A DNA stretch of 64,000 nucleotides from an uncultured Verrucomicrobiales bacterium (GTDB lineage: Bacteria > Verrucomicrobiota > Verrucomicrobiia > Verrucomicrobiales > Akkermansiaceae), in the NCBI GenBank assembly GCA_937901085.1, contig CALCHQ010000105.1, positions 1-64,000 of the forward strand, given 5' to 3'. A program made the position numbers and the translations under genes. Shown in pieces: positions 1-9,297 of this stretch. The notes below the pieces were generated by a model, which saw only the letters and a program-made list of their open reading frames with translations, did no database searches and was not told where the DNA came from. Every line of letters starts with the position of its first letter. The stretch's first letter is position 1.

Positions 1-59
1 ATCCTTTCCTAATCCTTTCTTTAGCTATACAATGAGAAAAACGATTTTACGGATTCCGA

Positions 60-497
60 ATGGGTAGAATGCCGTTGTATATGGGATTTAGCAAGATAAT
101 GACTGCAGGCGTAAGGAGTTTTGTTACATCTTTTGTACGTTACATGCTGGCAGGTGGACTGGGGTTTATTATTGATTATGCTGTCTTAATTGTATGCTAC
201 GAGATGCTGGGAAGTCATTACTTGGTGTCTTCTGCAGCGGGATTCATAGCTGGTTTGATTTTTGTTTACATAACCAGTAATAAATGGGTGTTTTCTACTC
301 GTCGGATGGAACAAAAGAGGTGGCTGGAATTCACCATATTTGCAGTTATTGGTGTTGTGGGAATAGGCCTTACCATGCTGTTTATGTGGTTTTTTGTGGA
401 TGTGTGCCATATACATCCGTTGATTTCAAAATTATTCACTACGGCTTTGGTGTTGTTCTGGAATTTTTTAGCTCGAAAAAACGTTTTATACTCATGA
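60..497 (+). CDS. GtrA-like membrane protein
   Basis: A 145-residue protein with four hydrophobic segments (about residues 25-47, 55-75, 90-112, 118-140) and charged loops, the layout of GtrA family proteins, which help move lipid-linked sugars across the inner membrane for surface polysaccharide modification. The motif GGLGFIIDY near residue 32 and the ending FLARKNVLYS fit the family. The ATG at 69 is an alternative start. Its TGA overlaps the ATG of the next gene by four bases, so the two are translationally coupled. The block is clearly more A/T-rich than the sequence after 3550. Confidence 0.8.
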   Translation: MGRMPLYMGFSKIMTAGVRSFVTSFVRYMLAGGLGFIIDYAVLIVCYEMLGSHYLVSSAAGFIAGLIFVYITSNKWVFSTRRMEQKRWLEFTIFAVIGVVGIGLTMLFMWFFVDVCHIHPLISKLFTTALVLFWNFLARKNVLYS

Positions 498-2059
498 ATA
501 AGAAGGTTATCATTATAGGTGGCGGTCCTGCAGGCCTTACTGCTGCGTATGAGCTTGCTCGTCAGGGGGGGTACAATGTTACTGTGCTTGAAAGGGAATC
601 CTCGCTAGGCGGCATTTCTCGCACTCTAGAGTATAAGGGAAATCATATCGATATAGGAGGACATCGTTTTTTCTCTAAGTCTGATACTGTTATGCAGTGG
701 TGGCGTGATATGATGCCCTTACAGGGAAGCCCATCATGTGATGATGCGGAATTAGCCCGCCCTGTAACGCTCTCTCCCGGTGGCCCTAATCCGGAACTGG
801 AGGATAGGGCGATGTTGGTACGTTCGAGATTGAGTCGTATCTTGTTCCTGCGGAAGTTTTTCAACTATCCTGTTTCGCTAAGTGTTGATACGCTGCTGAA
901 TCTTGGCTTTATTCGTGTTGTCAGGATGGGGGTAAGCTATATTAGGAGCCTTATTTACAAGCGAGAGGAGAAAAGCTTGGAGGATTTCTTCATTAACCGT
1001 TTTGGCGTTGAACTGTACAAAACATTTTTCCGTGATTATACAGAAAAGGTATGGGGCGTGCCGTGTAATCAAATAGGAGCAGATTGGGGAGCACAGCGAG
1101 TGAAGGGTCTTTCTGTATCAAAGGTGCTTGCTCATGCTTTTGGAAAATTAATGTTCTGGAAAGAGCGTGACAAACAGGGAGGGGAGACCTCTCTTATTGA
1201 GGAATTTTGGTATCCCAAATATGGACCTGGACAGTTGTGGGAAATCGTAGGAACGGAAGTGGAAAAGTTGGGGGGGCGCATTTTGAGAGAACAGGATGTA
1301 ACGGCTGTCTGCATGAATAAAGGAGAAGTAAGTGTCCTGAGGGTCAGGGACGTAAAAACAGGTGAGGAGCGCGAGGAGGAAGCTGACTATGTTATTTCTA
1401 CTACCTCTGTTCAGGAGTTGATACGAAAGATGGGGGCAGTTGTTCCTGCAGATGTGAAGGACGTTGCAGAGCGCTTAGTATACCGTGATTTCATGACAGT
1501 AGGTGTGCTATTGGATAAATTGAAGCTTAAGAGCCGGAAGATGAATACAACCGTGGGTGAGCATGGAGTGGTTCCTGATAATTGGATTTACGTGCAGGAG
1601 AATGATGTTAAGGTGGGGCGTCTGCAGATATTTAACAACTGGAGTCCTTATCTGGTGGCTGATCGCAGCATGGCGTGGATAGGTATGGAATATTTTGTCA
1701 ATGAGGGGGACGAGTTATGGAATATGGATGATAATGCCTTCTGTGCATTTGCAGAGGGGGAATTAGAAAAGATAGGGGTAATAGACCGGGCGGATGTTAA
1801 GGATCATGTTGTCTTTCGTATTCAGAAGGCATATCCTGCTTATTTGGGGAGTTACAAAGAGTTTGGGGTTATTCGTGATTGGGTGGATGCTGTTCCTAAT
1901 CTTTATCTTGTTGGGCGAAATGGCATGCACCGTTATAACAATATGGACCATTCCATGCTGTCAGCCATGGAAGCCGCAAGATGCATAATCAATGGGCGAA
2001 GACAAAAATCCAGCATCTGGGAGATTAACACAGAGAAGGAATACCATGAAGCCAAGTAA
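494..2059 (+). CDS. FAD-dependent oxidoreductase, UDP-galactopyranose mutase/amine-oxidase-like
   Basis: A 521-residue protein that opens with a dinucleotide-binding beta-alpha-beta motif (GGGPAGLTAAYELA, residues 8-21) followed by GGHRFFSK near residue 54, as in flavoproteins related to UDP-galactopyranose mutase and protoporphyrinogen oxidase-like enzymes. The C-terminal region (VGRNGMHRYNNMDHSM) resembles the conserved FAD-contacting end of these proteins. The ATG at 494 was chosen because the motif starts right after it and it forms an ATGA overlap with the GtrA-like gene. The substrate cannot be read from the sequence; the context suggests sugar or polyprenyl-linked sugar metabolism. Confidence 0.8.
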   Translation: MNKKVIIIGGGPAGLTAAYELARQGGYNVTVLERESSLGGISRTLEYKGNHIDIGGHRFFSKSDTVMQWWRDMMPLQGSPSCDDAELARPVTLSPGGPNPELEDRAMLVRSRLSRILFLRKFFNYPVSLSVDTLLNLGFIRVVRMGVSYIRSLIYKREEKSLEDFFINRFGVELYKTFFRDYTEKVWGVPCNQIGADWGAQRVKGLSVSKVLAHAFGKLMFWKERDKQGGETSLIEEFWYPKYGPGQLWEIVGTEVEKLGGRILREQDVTAVCMNKGEVSVLRVRDVKTGEEREEEADYVISTTSVQELIRKMGAVVPADVKDVAERLVYRDFMTVGVLLDKLKLKSRKMNTTVGEHGVVPDNWIYVQENDVKVGRLQIFNNWSPYLVADRSMAWIGMEYFVNEGDELWNMDDNAFCAFAEGELEKIGVIDRADVKDHVVFRIQKAYPAYLGSYKEFGVIRDWVDAVPNLYLVGRNGMHRYNNMDHSMLSAMEAARCIINGRRQKSSIWEINTEKEYHEAK

Positions 2060-3440
2060 TAAGGAGTTTTTGCTGAGAGCGGTCGCTATCTTGCTGTTTC
2101 TCTGCGTGTTTGGAACCTTTTTTGTGAGGTTTATTCCCTCTCCTACGGGTGAGGGAATGACTTATGATGCTACGACTATATATGCTAAGATAATCGAAAC
2201 AGAAATGGTTACTAATTGGCATAGCTCATTATTTATGTACGAGGGCATCGTTTTAAAATGGGTTCTTCGGCATTTTGTTGGGGTATCTGTCAGTGGTGTA
2301 AACGTCCTGTACGCGTTTTTTTGGCTGTTCTCCATCCTGATATGCTCTTCCATGGTTATATTATTACTCCGTCTGCTTAGCGAAAGTAGGATGTGGATAT
2401 TGTTTATTCCTGCTTTTTCTGCGCTCTCATGCTATGGTATGCGGCATATAGCAATAGGTTTGGACTATTATTTTTTATCCTTCTTGTGGTGTGAAATTAT
2501 CGTAATTTTGCTGCATTATCATACGAAAGTCGAATGGAAAAAGACAGTATATGCCTGCCTGATGCTATTGGTGCTTTTTCACTTAGTTTCGTATCGAAGA
2601 AATGCAATATTGTATGTGCCTGTTGTTATGGGGTATCTTATGTGGACATCAAGTTATGTGTCACATTTTTTGAAATGGCATAAGATATTGATATGGGGTG
2701 TTTCTGTAGTTCTGTTCAGTTTGTTGTCCATAAAATTTGTAGATTACGTTTTACCTGTTTATGAGAAACATCCTCTTATACCGATGATGGAGTCAGATGT
2801 GCGCATAGCCTCAATTCTCAGGGGCGAAGAAAGCGTGTTATGGCAGATGAATTTGGTGGGACAGAAGGGACGGGCTGATGCTGAGGGGGTTATGTGCGCA
2901 TACTGGGTAGGAATGAGACCCGGTGTTGAATGGGATTATTTTAAGGATGTGTATATAGAGGAGTGGAGAAAGAATTATGATACAATGGTAGCAGCATGCA
3001 TTATTCAGCGAGTGCATTTCTATTTGGGTGATTATGGTAGGAGCTGGATAAGAAGTGTGATAGAGAATCGATATCCGGCTGTTAAAAACAATAACAAGGC
3101 ATGGAATAATTTGTTTCCCGGTATGTGGGGAAAAAGATTTATAGCTAATCGAATAGTTTTGGCTCTAACCCCTTTAGTTGTATGGATGGCATGCATGTTG
3201 AGGCGTCGAAAATTGGTAACTTCGTATGCTGGTTTGTTTGTGATTGTTTCAGGATTGCTATCAATCATTTATGCCAGTAGTTTCTGTATTGTTACTCCTA
3301 CTCCCAATGCCAGGTATCTTACGCCGTCAATCATGTTGTCGCTATTATCCATGTTTGTATTGCTGGTGGCAATGGGGATAGAAATGACGAAGCGTTGCAT
3401 TTACCGTGAACGTTCTCGCATGGAGGATGGAAATATGTAA
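2046..3440 (+). CDS. Multi-pass membrane protein of unknown function
   Basis: A 464-residue integral membrane protein with about ten hydrophobic stretches, a first helix directly after the start (residues 9-28) and a large polar segment between roughly residues 245 and 360. This shape resembles GT-C type glycosyltransferases or polysaccharide assembly proteins, but no diagnostic motif was recognised. The start at 2046 follows an AAGGA Shine-Dalgarno-like run at 2036-2040, one of few in the window, and overlaps the preceding gene by 14 bases, so the first three genes form one operon that begins upstream of the window. Confidence 0.7.
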   Translation: MKPSNKEFLLRAVAILLFLCVFGTFFVRFIPSPTGEGMTYDATTIYAKIIETEMVTNWHSSLFMYEGIVLKWVLRHFVGVSVSGVNVLYAFFWLFSILICSSMVILLLRLLSESRMWILFIPAFSALSCYGMRHIAIGLDYYFLSFLWCEIIVILLHYHTKVEWKKTVYACLMLLVLFHLVSYRRNAILYVPVVMGYLMWTSSYVSHFLKWHKILIWGVSVVLFSLLSIKFVDYVLPVYEKHPLIPMMESDVRIASILRGEESVLWQMNLVGQKGRADAEGVMCAYWVGMRPGVEWDYFKDVYIEEWRKNYDTMVAACIIQRVHFYLGDYGRSWIRSVIENRYPAVKNNNKAWNNLFPGMWGKRFIANRIVLALTPLVVWMACMLRRRKLVTSYAGLFVIVSGLLSIIYASSFCIVTPTPNARYLTPSIMLSLLSMFVLLVAMGIEMTKRCIYRERSRMEDGNM

Positions 3441-3526
3441 AGATTCGGGGAGCCTTTTTATACTGTCGAGCGGATGAAAACGCGCTGTCCGTGTGAAAGG
3501 TGAAAACAGGCTGCGCCTGAGTGAAA

Positions 3527-3546
3527 ACCCGCGCTGGAGCGCGGGT
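3527..3546 (-). terminator. Intrinsic terminator of rpoN
   Basis: A nine-base-pair perfect stem (ACCCGCGCT with AGCGCGGGT, two-base loop) just after the rpoN stop; read on the minus strand it is followed by TTTTCACTC. Confidence 0.7.
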
Positions 3547-3551
3547 GAGCA

Positions 3552-4859
3552 TTAGCGACGGCGCTGGCTGGCAGGGAGGATGCGGAGCGCATCGCGGTAT
3601 TTGGCGATGGTGCGGCGGGCGATGGTGATGCCGGCATCCGCCAGCAGTTGCTCCAGCCGGGCATCGGAGAGCGGGTGGCGGGGGTCTTCCTCCGCAATCA
3701 GGGCGCGTATGCGCGCCTGCACGGCTTCCGGGGAGATGGCCTGCTGCCCGTCGGCGGCAGACAGGGCGCTGGTGAAGAATTGGCGCAGTTCCAGTACGCC
3801 GCGCGGGCATTGCAGGTATTTACCGTTGACGGCGCGCGAGATAGTTGAGGTGTGCAACCCGGTGGCATCGGCAATCTGTTCCATTTTCAGCGGTTGCAGC
3901 GTGGAGGTGCTTTCGGTGAAGAAGGCGCGCTGGTGCTGTACGATGGCTCTGGCTACCTGCAGGATAGTCTGCTGGCGGTCGGCAATGGCCTTAATGAGTG
4001 CACGCCCCTCGCTGAAGCAGCGGGAGAGGTAGCGGCGCACTTCGGGCTTGTCGGCCTGCTCGGCCATCATTTCGCGGTATTCGGCAGAGAGTGCCAGGCG
4101 GGGGATGTTGGCATGGGTGAGCGTTACCTCCAGTTCGCCGTCTTTGCGGGTAACGATGATATCCGGCTGGATTTCGGTGTCGGGTTCGCGGGAAAAAGCG
4201 CTGCCGGGGTCGGGGTTCAGCTGGGCAATGCGGCGGGCGGCTCCGGCTACGGCCAGTTCACTTTCGCCAAGGGCGCGGGCGGCATCGGCATAGCGGTGCT
4301 GCACCAGCTCGTTCCATTGCACACGCAGCAGCTGCATGGCCAGCGTATCTTCCTCGCCCTCGCGTTGCAGTTGCAGCATCAGGCTTTCACGCAGGTCGGC
4401 AGCACCCACGCCGGCGGGGTCGAGATCCTGCACGGCTTGCAGCGCTTTTTTCAGGAGGGAGGCAGACCACCCATGCCGGGTGGCTATGTCGGCCGGTGCT
4501 TCGGTGAAGTAGCCGCGTTCATCCAGATGCTGGACCAGCACCAGGGCGGCTTCTTCTTCGCGGGCGGGCAAGGCGCTGCGGCGCACTTGTTCCTCCAGGT
4601 GAGTCGCCAGACTCGGTGCTTCGGAGAGGGAGTCGAGCAGGTAGTCATGGCGCCGGGTGGCGGCGTAATCAGGTGAGGCGGCGGCTTCCTCGTCGCCCGC
4701 AGGGGATAATTCTTCCAGCGCCGGGTTGGAGGCCATGGCCTGGGTGGCCAACGTCCGCAGTTCCATGTTGGTGGCTTGCAGGGTGCGCATGAACTGCTGC
4801 ATGGTGGCGGTGGCCACCATGCTCTGCTTCATGCCTTGTTGCATTCCTGCGTTGCTCAT
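3552..4859 (-). CDS. rpoN: RNA polymerase sigma-54 factor
   Basis: A 435-residue sigma-54 factor that directs RNA polymerase to -24/-12 promoters and needs an ATP-driven enhancer-binding activator. The Q-rich N-terminal activator-interacting region (residues 1-50), the core-binding middle, the helix-turn-helix near HTSTISRAVNGKY and the C-terminal RpoN box ARRTIAKYR are all present; the box differs from the usual ARRTVAKYR only by V to I. Length is slightly short of the typical 470-500. It lies 69 bases downstream of nrdB on the same strand but has its own promoter at 4869-4897. A matching sigma-54 promoter precedes dnaK at 59192. Confidence 0.95.
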   Translation of the reverse strand: MSNAGMQQGMKQSMVATATMQQFMRTLQATNMELRTLATQAMASNPALEELSPAGDEEAAASPDYAATRRHDYLLDSLSEAPSLATHLEEQVRRSALPAREEEAALVLVQHLDERGYFTEAPADIATRHGWSASLLKKALQAVQDLDPAGVGAADLRESLMLQLQREGEEDTLAMQLLRVQWNELVQHRYADAARALGESELAVAGAARRIAQLNPDPGSAFSREPDTEIQPDIIVTRKDGELEVTLTHANIPRLALSAEYREMMAEQADKPEVRRYLSRCFSEGRALIKAIADRQQTILQVARAIVQHQRAFFTESTSTLQPLKMEQIADATGLHTSTISRAVNGKYLQCPRGVLELRQFFTSALSAADGQQAISPEAVQARIRALIAEEDPRHPLSDARLEQLLADAGITIARRTIAKYRDALRILPASQRRR

Positions 4860-4868
4860 CCTGCCGGA

Positions 4869-4897
4869 GTTGTATCAGAATGGCGCTGCGCATGCAA
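4869..4897 (-). promoter_or_regulatory. rpoN promoter, nearly leaderless
   Basis: TTGCAT, 17-base spacer, TACAAC on the minus strand. The -10 box ends nine bases before the rpoN ATG, leaving a predicted leader of about 0-3 bases. Confidence 0.5.
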
Positions 4898-4928
4898 GCC
4901 TGCTTCGCGGCATAAGGGAATGCATTCC

Positions 4929-5972
4929 TCACAGGTCATCTACCAGGGATGTGCTTTTGGCGTAGGCGGTGGAACGTGCCTCGAAGAAGTCGGTCTTGAT
5001 GAGGTTGGCGTTGCTGAACTGGGATACCCAGGTGCAGGCGGGTGGCTCATTCTCATAGCCTTCATACACCGGGGCGAAGCCCAGTTCCTGGCAGCGTCGG
5101 TTGGCCAGGTAGCGGATGTAGTCGCGTACCATGGTGGTGCTGAGACCGGGGATGTCGTCGCCGATGACATAGCAGCCCCATGCGATTTCCTGCTCGGCGC
5201 CTTCGTGAATCATGGCGCGGTATTCATCCACCTTTTCCGGGGTGAAGAGCCGGGGTTCTTCTCGCTGGAGTTCGCGGATGATGTTGCGGAAAAGCCAGAG
5301 GTGGGTGCTTTCGTCACGGTTGATGTAGCGGATTTCCTGCGCGCTTCCGGGCATCTTGTGGTTGCGCCCCAGGTTGTAGAAGAACATGAATCCGCTGTAG
5401 AAATATACGCCTTCCAGTATGAAGTTGGCTACGAGGGTGCGGGCAAAGTTCTCCGGCGTGCGGTTCTGCTGGAATTCGTTGTACAGGTTGCCTATGAAGG
5501 TGTTGCGGCGCAGCAGGTGTTCGTCGTTCCTCCATTGGTAAAGAACCTCCTGGCGTTGTTGCGGTTCGCAGATGGTGTCGAGCATGTAGCTGTAGCTCTG
5601 GCTGTGGACGGCTTCCTGAAAGGCCTGGATGCAGAGGCAGAGGTTTACTTCATTGGCGGTGATGTATTCGCCTACAGAGGGGAGGTTGGCGGTCTGGATG
5701 CTGTCCAGAAATACGAGGAAGGAGAGGATTTTGTCGAAGGCGCGGCGTTCGGCGGGGCTGAGGCGCGGATAGTCCTTCACATCGGCCGCGAGGTTGATTT
5801 CCTCCGGAATCCAGAAGTTGTTCATTGCCTGGCGGTACCACTGGCTCACCCAGGCGTATTTCATGTTGTTGAAATCGTTGAGGTTGGTGGTGTTGCCGTT
5901 GATGATGCGGCGGGCGGCGGTGTCGGAGTCGCCCTGCGGGTTAAACAGGGGTCTGCGGGTTAACTGGCACAT
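4929..5972 (-). CDS. nrdB: Ribonucleoside-diphosphate reductase subunit beta, class I
   Basis: A 347-residue diiron-tyrosyl radical subunit that generates the radical used by NrdA to reduce ribonucleotides. Iron ligands are visible as D90 (FLDSIQ), E120 and H123 (FQEAVHSQSY), and later in ILEGVYFYSG and RDESTHLWLF. Y127 sits where the radical tyrosine is expected, so this is a tyrosyl-radical enzyme and not the chlamydial type that has Phe there. The start overlaps the nrdA stop by 13 bases, showing an nrdAB operon. Confidence 0.95.
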   Translation of the reverse strand: MCQLTRRPLFNPQGDSDTAARRIINGNTTNLNDFNNMKYAWVSQWYRQAMNNFWIPEEINLAADVKDYPRLSPAERRAFDKILSFLVFLDSIQTANLPSVGEYITANEVNLCLCIQAFQEAVHSQSYSYMLDTICEPQQRQEVLYQWRNDEHLLRRNTFIGNLYNEFQQNRTPENFARTLVANFILEGVYFYSGFMFFYNLGRNHKMPGSAQEIRYINRDESTHLWLFRNIIRELQREEPRLFTPEKVDEYRAMIHEGAEQEIAWGCYVIGDDIPGLSTTMVRDYIRYLANRRCQELGFAPVYEGYENEPPACTWVSQFSNANLIKTDFFEARSTAYAKSTSLVDDL

Positions 5973-8485
5973 AATTCACATTCTTCTACTTCTAAGCTTT
6001 TGGAGCGGATGTAATAGATGGTCTTCACCCCGCATTCCCATGCGAGGACGTAGAGGTTGAGGATTTGGCGGAGGGTGTATTCGTGGGTGATGTAGAGGTT
6101 CATGCTCTGCGCCTGGTCGATGTGGCGCTGGCGGATACCGGCAGCGCGCACGGACCAGCTCTGGTCGATGTGGTGGGCTGCTTTATACAGCCAGAGGGTG
6201 CGGAGGCACAGGTCGGGGGCTACGCGGGGCATCAGGCCGCTCTTTTTTTCTTCCAGGAAGAAGAGTTTCATGACCGGGTCGATGCCGGCGGTGGTGCCGG
6301 CGATGACGCTGGTGCTGCTGGTGGGGGCAACGGCGAGCAGCCAGGCATTCCGAAGCCCGTGGGTGGCCACCCGCTGGCGCAGTTTCTGCCAGTGCGGGGC
6401 GGTGTAGCCGCGGCGGTCGAAATAGGCGCCGGTCTGCCACTCGCTGCCATCGAAATAGGCGTAGGCTCCTTTTTCGCAGGCAATGTCGCAGCTGGCAGAG
6501 ATGGCGGCGTGGTTAATCTGATCAAAGAGTTTATCCGCAAAGTCGAGGTGTTCCTGTGTTTCCCAATGCAGTCCCTGCCGGGCGAGCATGTGGTGGTAGC
6601 CACTCACGCCCAGACCGATGGGACGCATGGAGCGGTTGGTGAGCGCGGCATAGGGCAGGGGGTAGAAGTTCAAGTCGATGACATTATCCAGCGCTCGCAC
6701 CGCGTAGCGGGTGATGTCTGCCACTTCCTGCGGGTTGTTCACATCGATTCGCCCCAGCGAGAGGCTGGCGAGATTGCAGACCACAAAATCTCCCGGTTCT
6801 GTGGTGGTGACTACCACCGTTTCGCCGTCCACCGTGCGTACCTCCTGTGTCAGGGATTTGATGGCGCTCATGTTCTGGGCAATCTCGGTGCAGAGGTTGC
6901 TACAGTAGATGATGCCGCGGTGCTTGTTCGGGTTTGCCCGGTTGACGAGGTCTCGGTTGAAGGCAAAGGGGGTACCGGTTTCCACGGCGCTCTTGAGGAT
7001 GAGGCGTACAATATCCTTGATGGGGACGACGCGTTTGTGGATGCGGTTGTCGGCCACGCAGCTGTGGTAGCGTTCCTCCCATTCTGCGCCGTAGCTGTCT
7101 TCCAGAGAATAGCCTTTCACGCTCCTGATTTCGTGCGGGCACATCATGTACCAGTCGCCTTCGATGTTGTCGCGCGCCTGCTGCCAGAAATAATCCGGGT
7201 AGCATACGGCGGGAAAAACATCGTGCGCTTTCAGCCGGTCGTCCCCATTGTTGGTGCGGAGGGCGAGGAATTCGGGCAGGTCGCGGTGCCAGGCATCGAG
7301 GTAGACCGCCACCGCTCCCTGGCGTACACCCAGCTGGTCTACCGCCACGGCGGTGTCGTTGGCCAGGCGTATCCAACGGATGACGCCACCTGCCGCTCCG
7401 GGAAAACCACGGATAGCGCTGCCGCTGGCGCGTACTTTGCCGAAGTAGAGCCCCATGCCACCGCCGTATTTGCTCACCTGGGCAAAGTTATCGATGCTGC
7501 GGTAGATGCCGTCCAGGCTGTCTGGCACGGTGTCAATGAAGCAGGAGGAGAGCTGGTGAAAGGGTTTGCGGGCATTGGCCAGCGTGGGTGTGGCCACGGT
7601 GACTTTCAACGTGCTGAGCATGTCGTAGAAGCGTTGCACCCACAGGTGGCGGTCCTGCTGCTCTTTCATGGCCAGGTGCAGCGCAATGCCCAGGAACATT
7701 TCCTGTGGACTTTCCAGCACAGTATCGGCATGGGTGCGGATGAGGTAGCGGCTGTGCAGCAGTTCCAGCCCGGAGTAGTTGAGGAGATGGTCTCGTTCGG
7801 GGCGCAGCAGCCCGGCAAACTGGTCAATTTCGGCTTTGGTGTAGTGCGCCAGGATGTAGCTGCCGTATACGCCATTCTTGGTCAGGTGGGTGATTTTGTC
7901 GTGCAGGCAGGTGATGCCGGCCTCGGCCTCGTGCTTTGCCAGCTGCGCCCGGAATCGCAGCAGCCAGAAGCGCGCAGCAATCATTTCCCAGCCTGGAGCA
8001 TCGCGGGTGGTCAGCTCGGCAGCGGCTTTGGTCAGGCTGGCTAGTGCGGCATCGTGGTTCTGTCCTTCCTTGCTGTAACTGCGGAAACGCGCGGTCAGCT
8101 GGGGCAGGGCATATTCCTCGCCGGGGAATTCGCGCTGCAAGTCACGCAGGCTTGCTTCCAGCGCTTCATCAGGGTCTAGGCTGGCGAGCAGCTGCTCGCG
8201 GGCTGTGCGGGCACGGCTGCGCTCGTTGCGGTAGAGAATGAAATTTTTGGCGGCCTCGTAATGCCCGGCCAGCATGAGGCTGGCTTCCACAATGTCCTGG
8301 ATGTGTTCCACGGCAATCTGCTCCTCTCCGAGGCTGTGCAGTTGAGCTTCGATGCCTGTGGCCAGATGCTGCACCTCGTCTGCGTTCTGTCCCTTGCCTA
8401 CGCTGGCAAAGGCCAGGCTTATTACCCTCTCTATCTTCTTCCGCTCGTAGGTTGCGGTCTGTCCGTTCCGTTTGCGAATCTTCAT
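5960..8485 (-). CDS. nrdA: Ribonucleoside-diphosphate reductase subunit alpha
   Basis: An 841-residue catalytic subunit. The first 90 residues (MKIRKRNGQTATYERKK...) are an ATP-cone allosteric domain. The catalytic barrel shows SSCFIDTVPDS and YCSNLCTEI (active-site cysteines with the conserved Glu), and the tail ends ECELCAS with the redox-active CxxC pair that re-reduces the active site. It is first in the nrdA-nrdB operon and has its own promoter at 8516-8543 with a possible operator around it. Length is in the range for ATP-cone containing class Ia enzymes. Confidence 0.95.
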   Translation of the reverse strand: MKIRKRNGQTATYERKKIERVISLAFASVGKGQNADEVQHLATGIEAQLHSLGEEQIAVEHIQDIVEASLMLAGHYEAAKNFILYRNERSRARTAREQLLASLDPDEALEASLRDLQREFPGEEYALPQLTARFRSYSKEGQNHDAALASLTKAAAELTTRDAPGWEMIAARFWLLRFRAQLAKHEAEAGITCLHDKITHLTKNGVYGSYILAHYTKAEIDQFAGLLRPERDHLLNYSGLELLHSRYLIRTHADTVLESPQEMFLGIALHLAMKEQQDRHLWVQRFYDMLSTLKVTVATPTLANARKPFHQLSSCFIDTVPDSLDGIYRSIDNFAQVSKYGGGMGLYFGKVRASGSAIRGFPGAAGGVIRWIRLANDTAVAVDQLGVRQGAVAVYLDAWHRDLPEFLALRTNNGDDRLKAHDVFPAVCYPDYFWQQARDNIEGDWYMMCPHEIRSVKGYSLEDSYGAEWEERYHSCVADNRIHKRVVPIKDIVRLILKSAVETGTPFAFNRDLVNRANPNKHRGIIYCSNLCTEIAQNMSAIKSLTQEVRTVDGETVVVTTTEPGDFVVCNLASLSLGRIDVNNPQEVADITRYAVRALDNVIDLNFYPLPYAALTNRSMRPIGLGVSGYHHMLARQGLHWETQEHLDFADKLFDQINHAAISASCDIACEKGAYAYFDGSEWQTGAYFDRRGYTAPHWQKLRQRVATHGLRNAWLLAVAPTSSTSVIAGTTAGIDPVMKLFFLEEKKSGLMPRVAPDLCLRTLWLYKAAHHIDQSWSVRAAGIRQRHIDQAQSMNLYITHEYTLRQILNLYVLAWECGVKTIYYIRSKSLEVEECELCAS

Positions 8486-8515
8486 GGCTCTACTACATGT
8501 TGTACTTCTTGCGCC

Positions 8516-8543
8516 AGTTTACTACACCATCTTGAAAAGTCAA
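8516..8543 (-). promoter_or_regulatory. nrdAB promoter
   Basis: TTGACT, 16-base spacer, TAAACT on the minus strand, predicted leader about 24 bases. Two copies of TACTACA (plus-strand positions 8491 and 8520) lie in the leader and in the spacer, 29 bases apart, a layout that could hold an NrdR-type repressor; the boxes do not closely match the usual NrdR consensus. Confidence 0.45.
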
Positions 8544-8752
8544 GTAAAACAGTAGGAAAAAGTAGAATTATTTTTACTTATGTTGTGAAGTTGTGCAAAA
8601 TGAACTTGTTAGAGGGATTCTAATTTTGTTGAGTGACTAATTTTATATATTGCCAATGAGGTGACGAAATAAAAAAGTTGAAAAAGTAAAATAAATATCT
8701 TCTCGCCGGACGCTACCTTGATGTACAGGCTCAACCCCCTGTTTCCGAAATC

Positions 8753-9208
8753 ATGAACAAGAAGTTTTTTCAGATGATGTTATTGTCCGCAGTCGTGAGT
8801 GTATGCTTCAGCAGTTGCGACCATGTGAGTTTTGTCCATAACCTGAACAGCTGCTATGCAGCCCGCCCCCAGGTCTGCCCGCTGCCTGATTCACGGCCGG
8901 TAGTTGTAAACCAACCGGTTGCACAGCATGTGGTGGTGCATCATGCTCCTGCGCCCAAGCCTCGGCCCGTAGCACAGTACAAACCCGCCGCCAAGCCGCA
9001 GAAGCCTGTTGTTCAGCACAAACCCGCCGCCAAGCCGCAGAAGCCAGTTGTGCAGCACAAACCCGCCGCCAAGCCGCAGAAGCCAGTTGCACAGCACAAA
9101 CCTGCAGCCAGGCCACAGCAGCCAGTAGCACAGCAGAAACCGGCTGTGAAGCGGTTGGATAAAAAGGTGCAGAAGCAACCACCTCTGGCTCACAACCGCC
9201 GCTCCTGA
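8753..9208 (+). CDS. Proline/lysine-rich repeat lipoprotein
   Basis: A 151-residue protein with a signal peptide and a lipobox-like FSSC at residues 19-22, followed by an extended region rich in Pro, Lys, Gln and Val. From residue 77 on it consists of five consecutive 13-residue units of the form KPAAKPQKPVVQH, encoded by 39-base direct repeats. Such a chain should be extended and basic, suited to span periplasm or contact an anionic polymer such as peptidoglycan. No enzymatic domain is visible. It is monocistronic and separated from the divergent nrdA by an A/T-rich spacer. Confidence 0.7.
   Translation: MNKKFFQMMLLSAVVSVCFSSCDHVSFVHNLNSCYAARPQVCPLPDSRPVVVNQPVAQHVVVHHAPAPKPRPVAQYKPAAKPQKPVVQHKPAAKPQKPVVQHKPAAKPQKPVAQHKPAARPQQPVAQQKPAVKRLDKKVQKQPPLAHNRRS
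8981..9175 (+). repeat. Five 39-base tandem repeats within the lipoprotein gene
   Basis: Repeat units start at 8981, 9020, 9059, 9098 and 9137 with a period of exactly 39. The first three are almost identical and the last two have drifted. The period is a multiple of three, so the reading frame is kept. Confidence 0.9.
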
Positions 9209-9297
9209 ATTTTCCGGAATTGATGCCGGCACGAGGGAGATTCCTCATTTCGCTGGAGCTGAAGCGCCCTCCGGTGGATTCACCAGGGGTGTTTCTT

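Noticed and set aside
3475..3528. Three TGAAAAC copies (3475, 3501, 3522) after the membrane protein gene
   Set aside because: Irregular spacing, short unit and overlap with the rpoN terminator; not distinguishable from chance.
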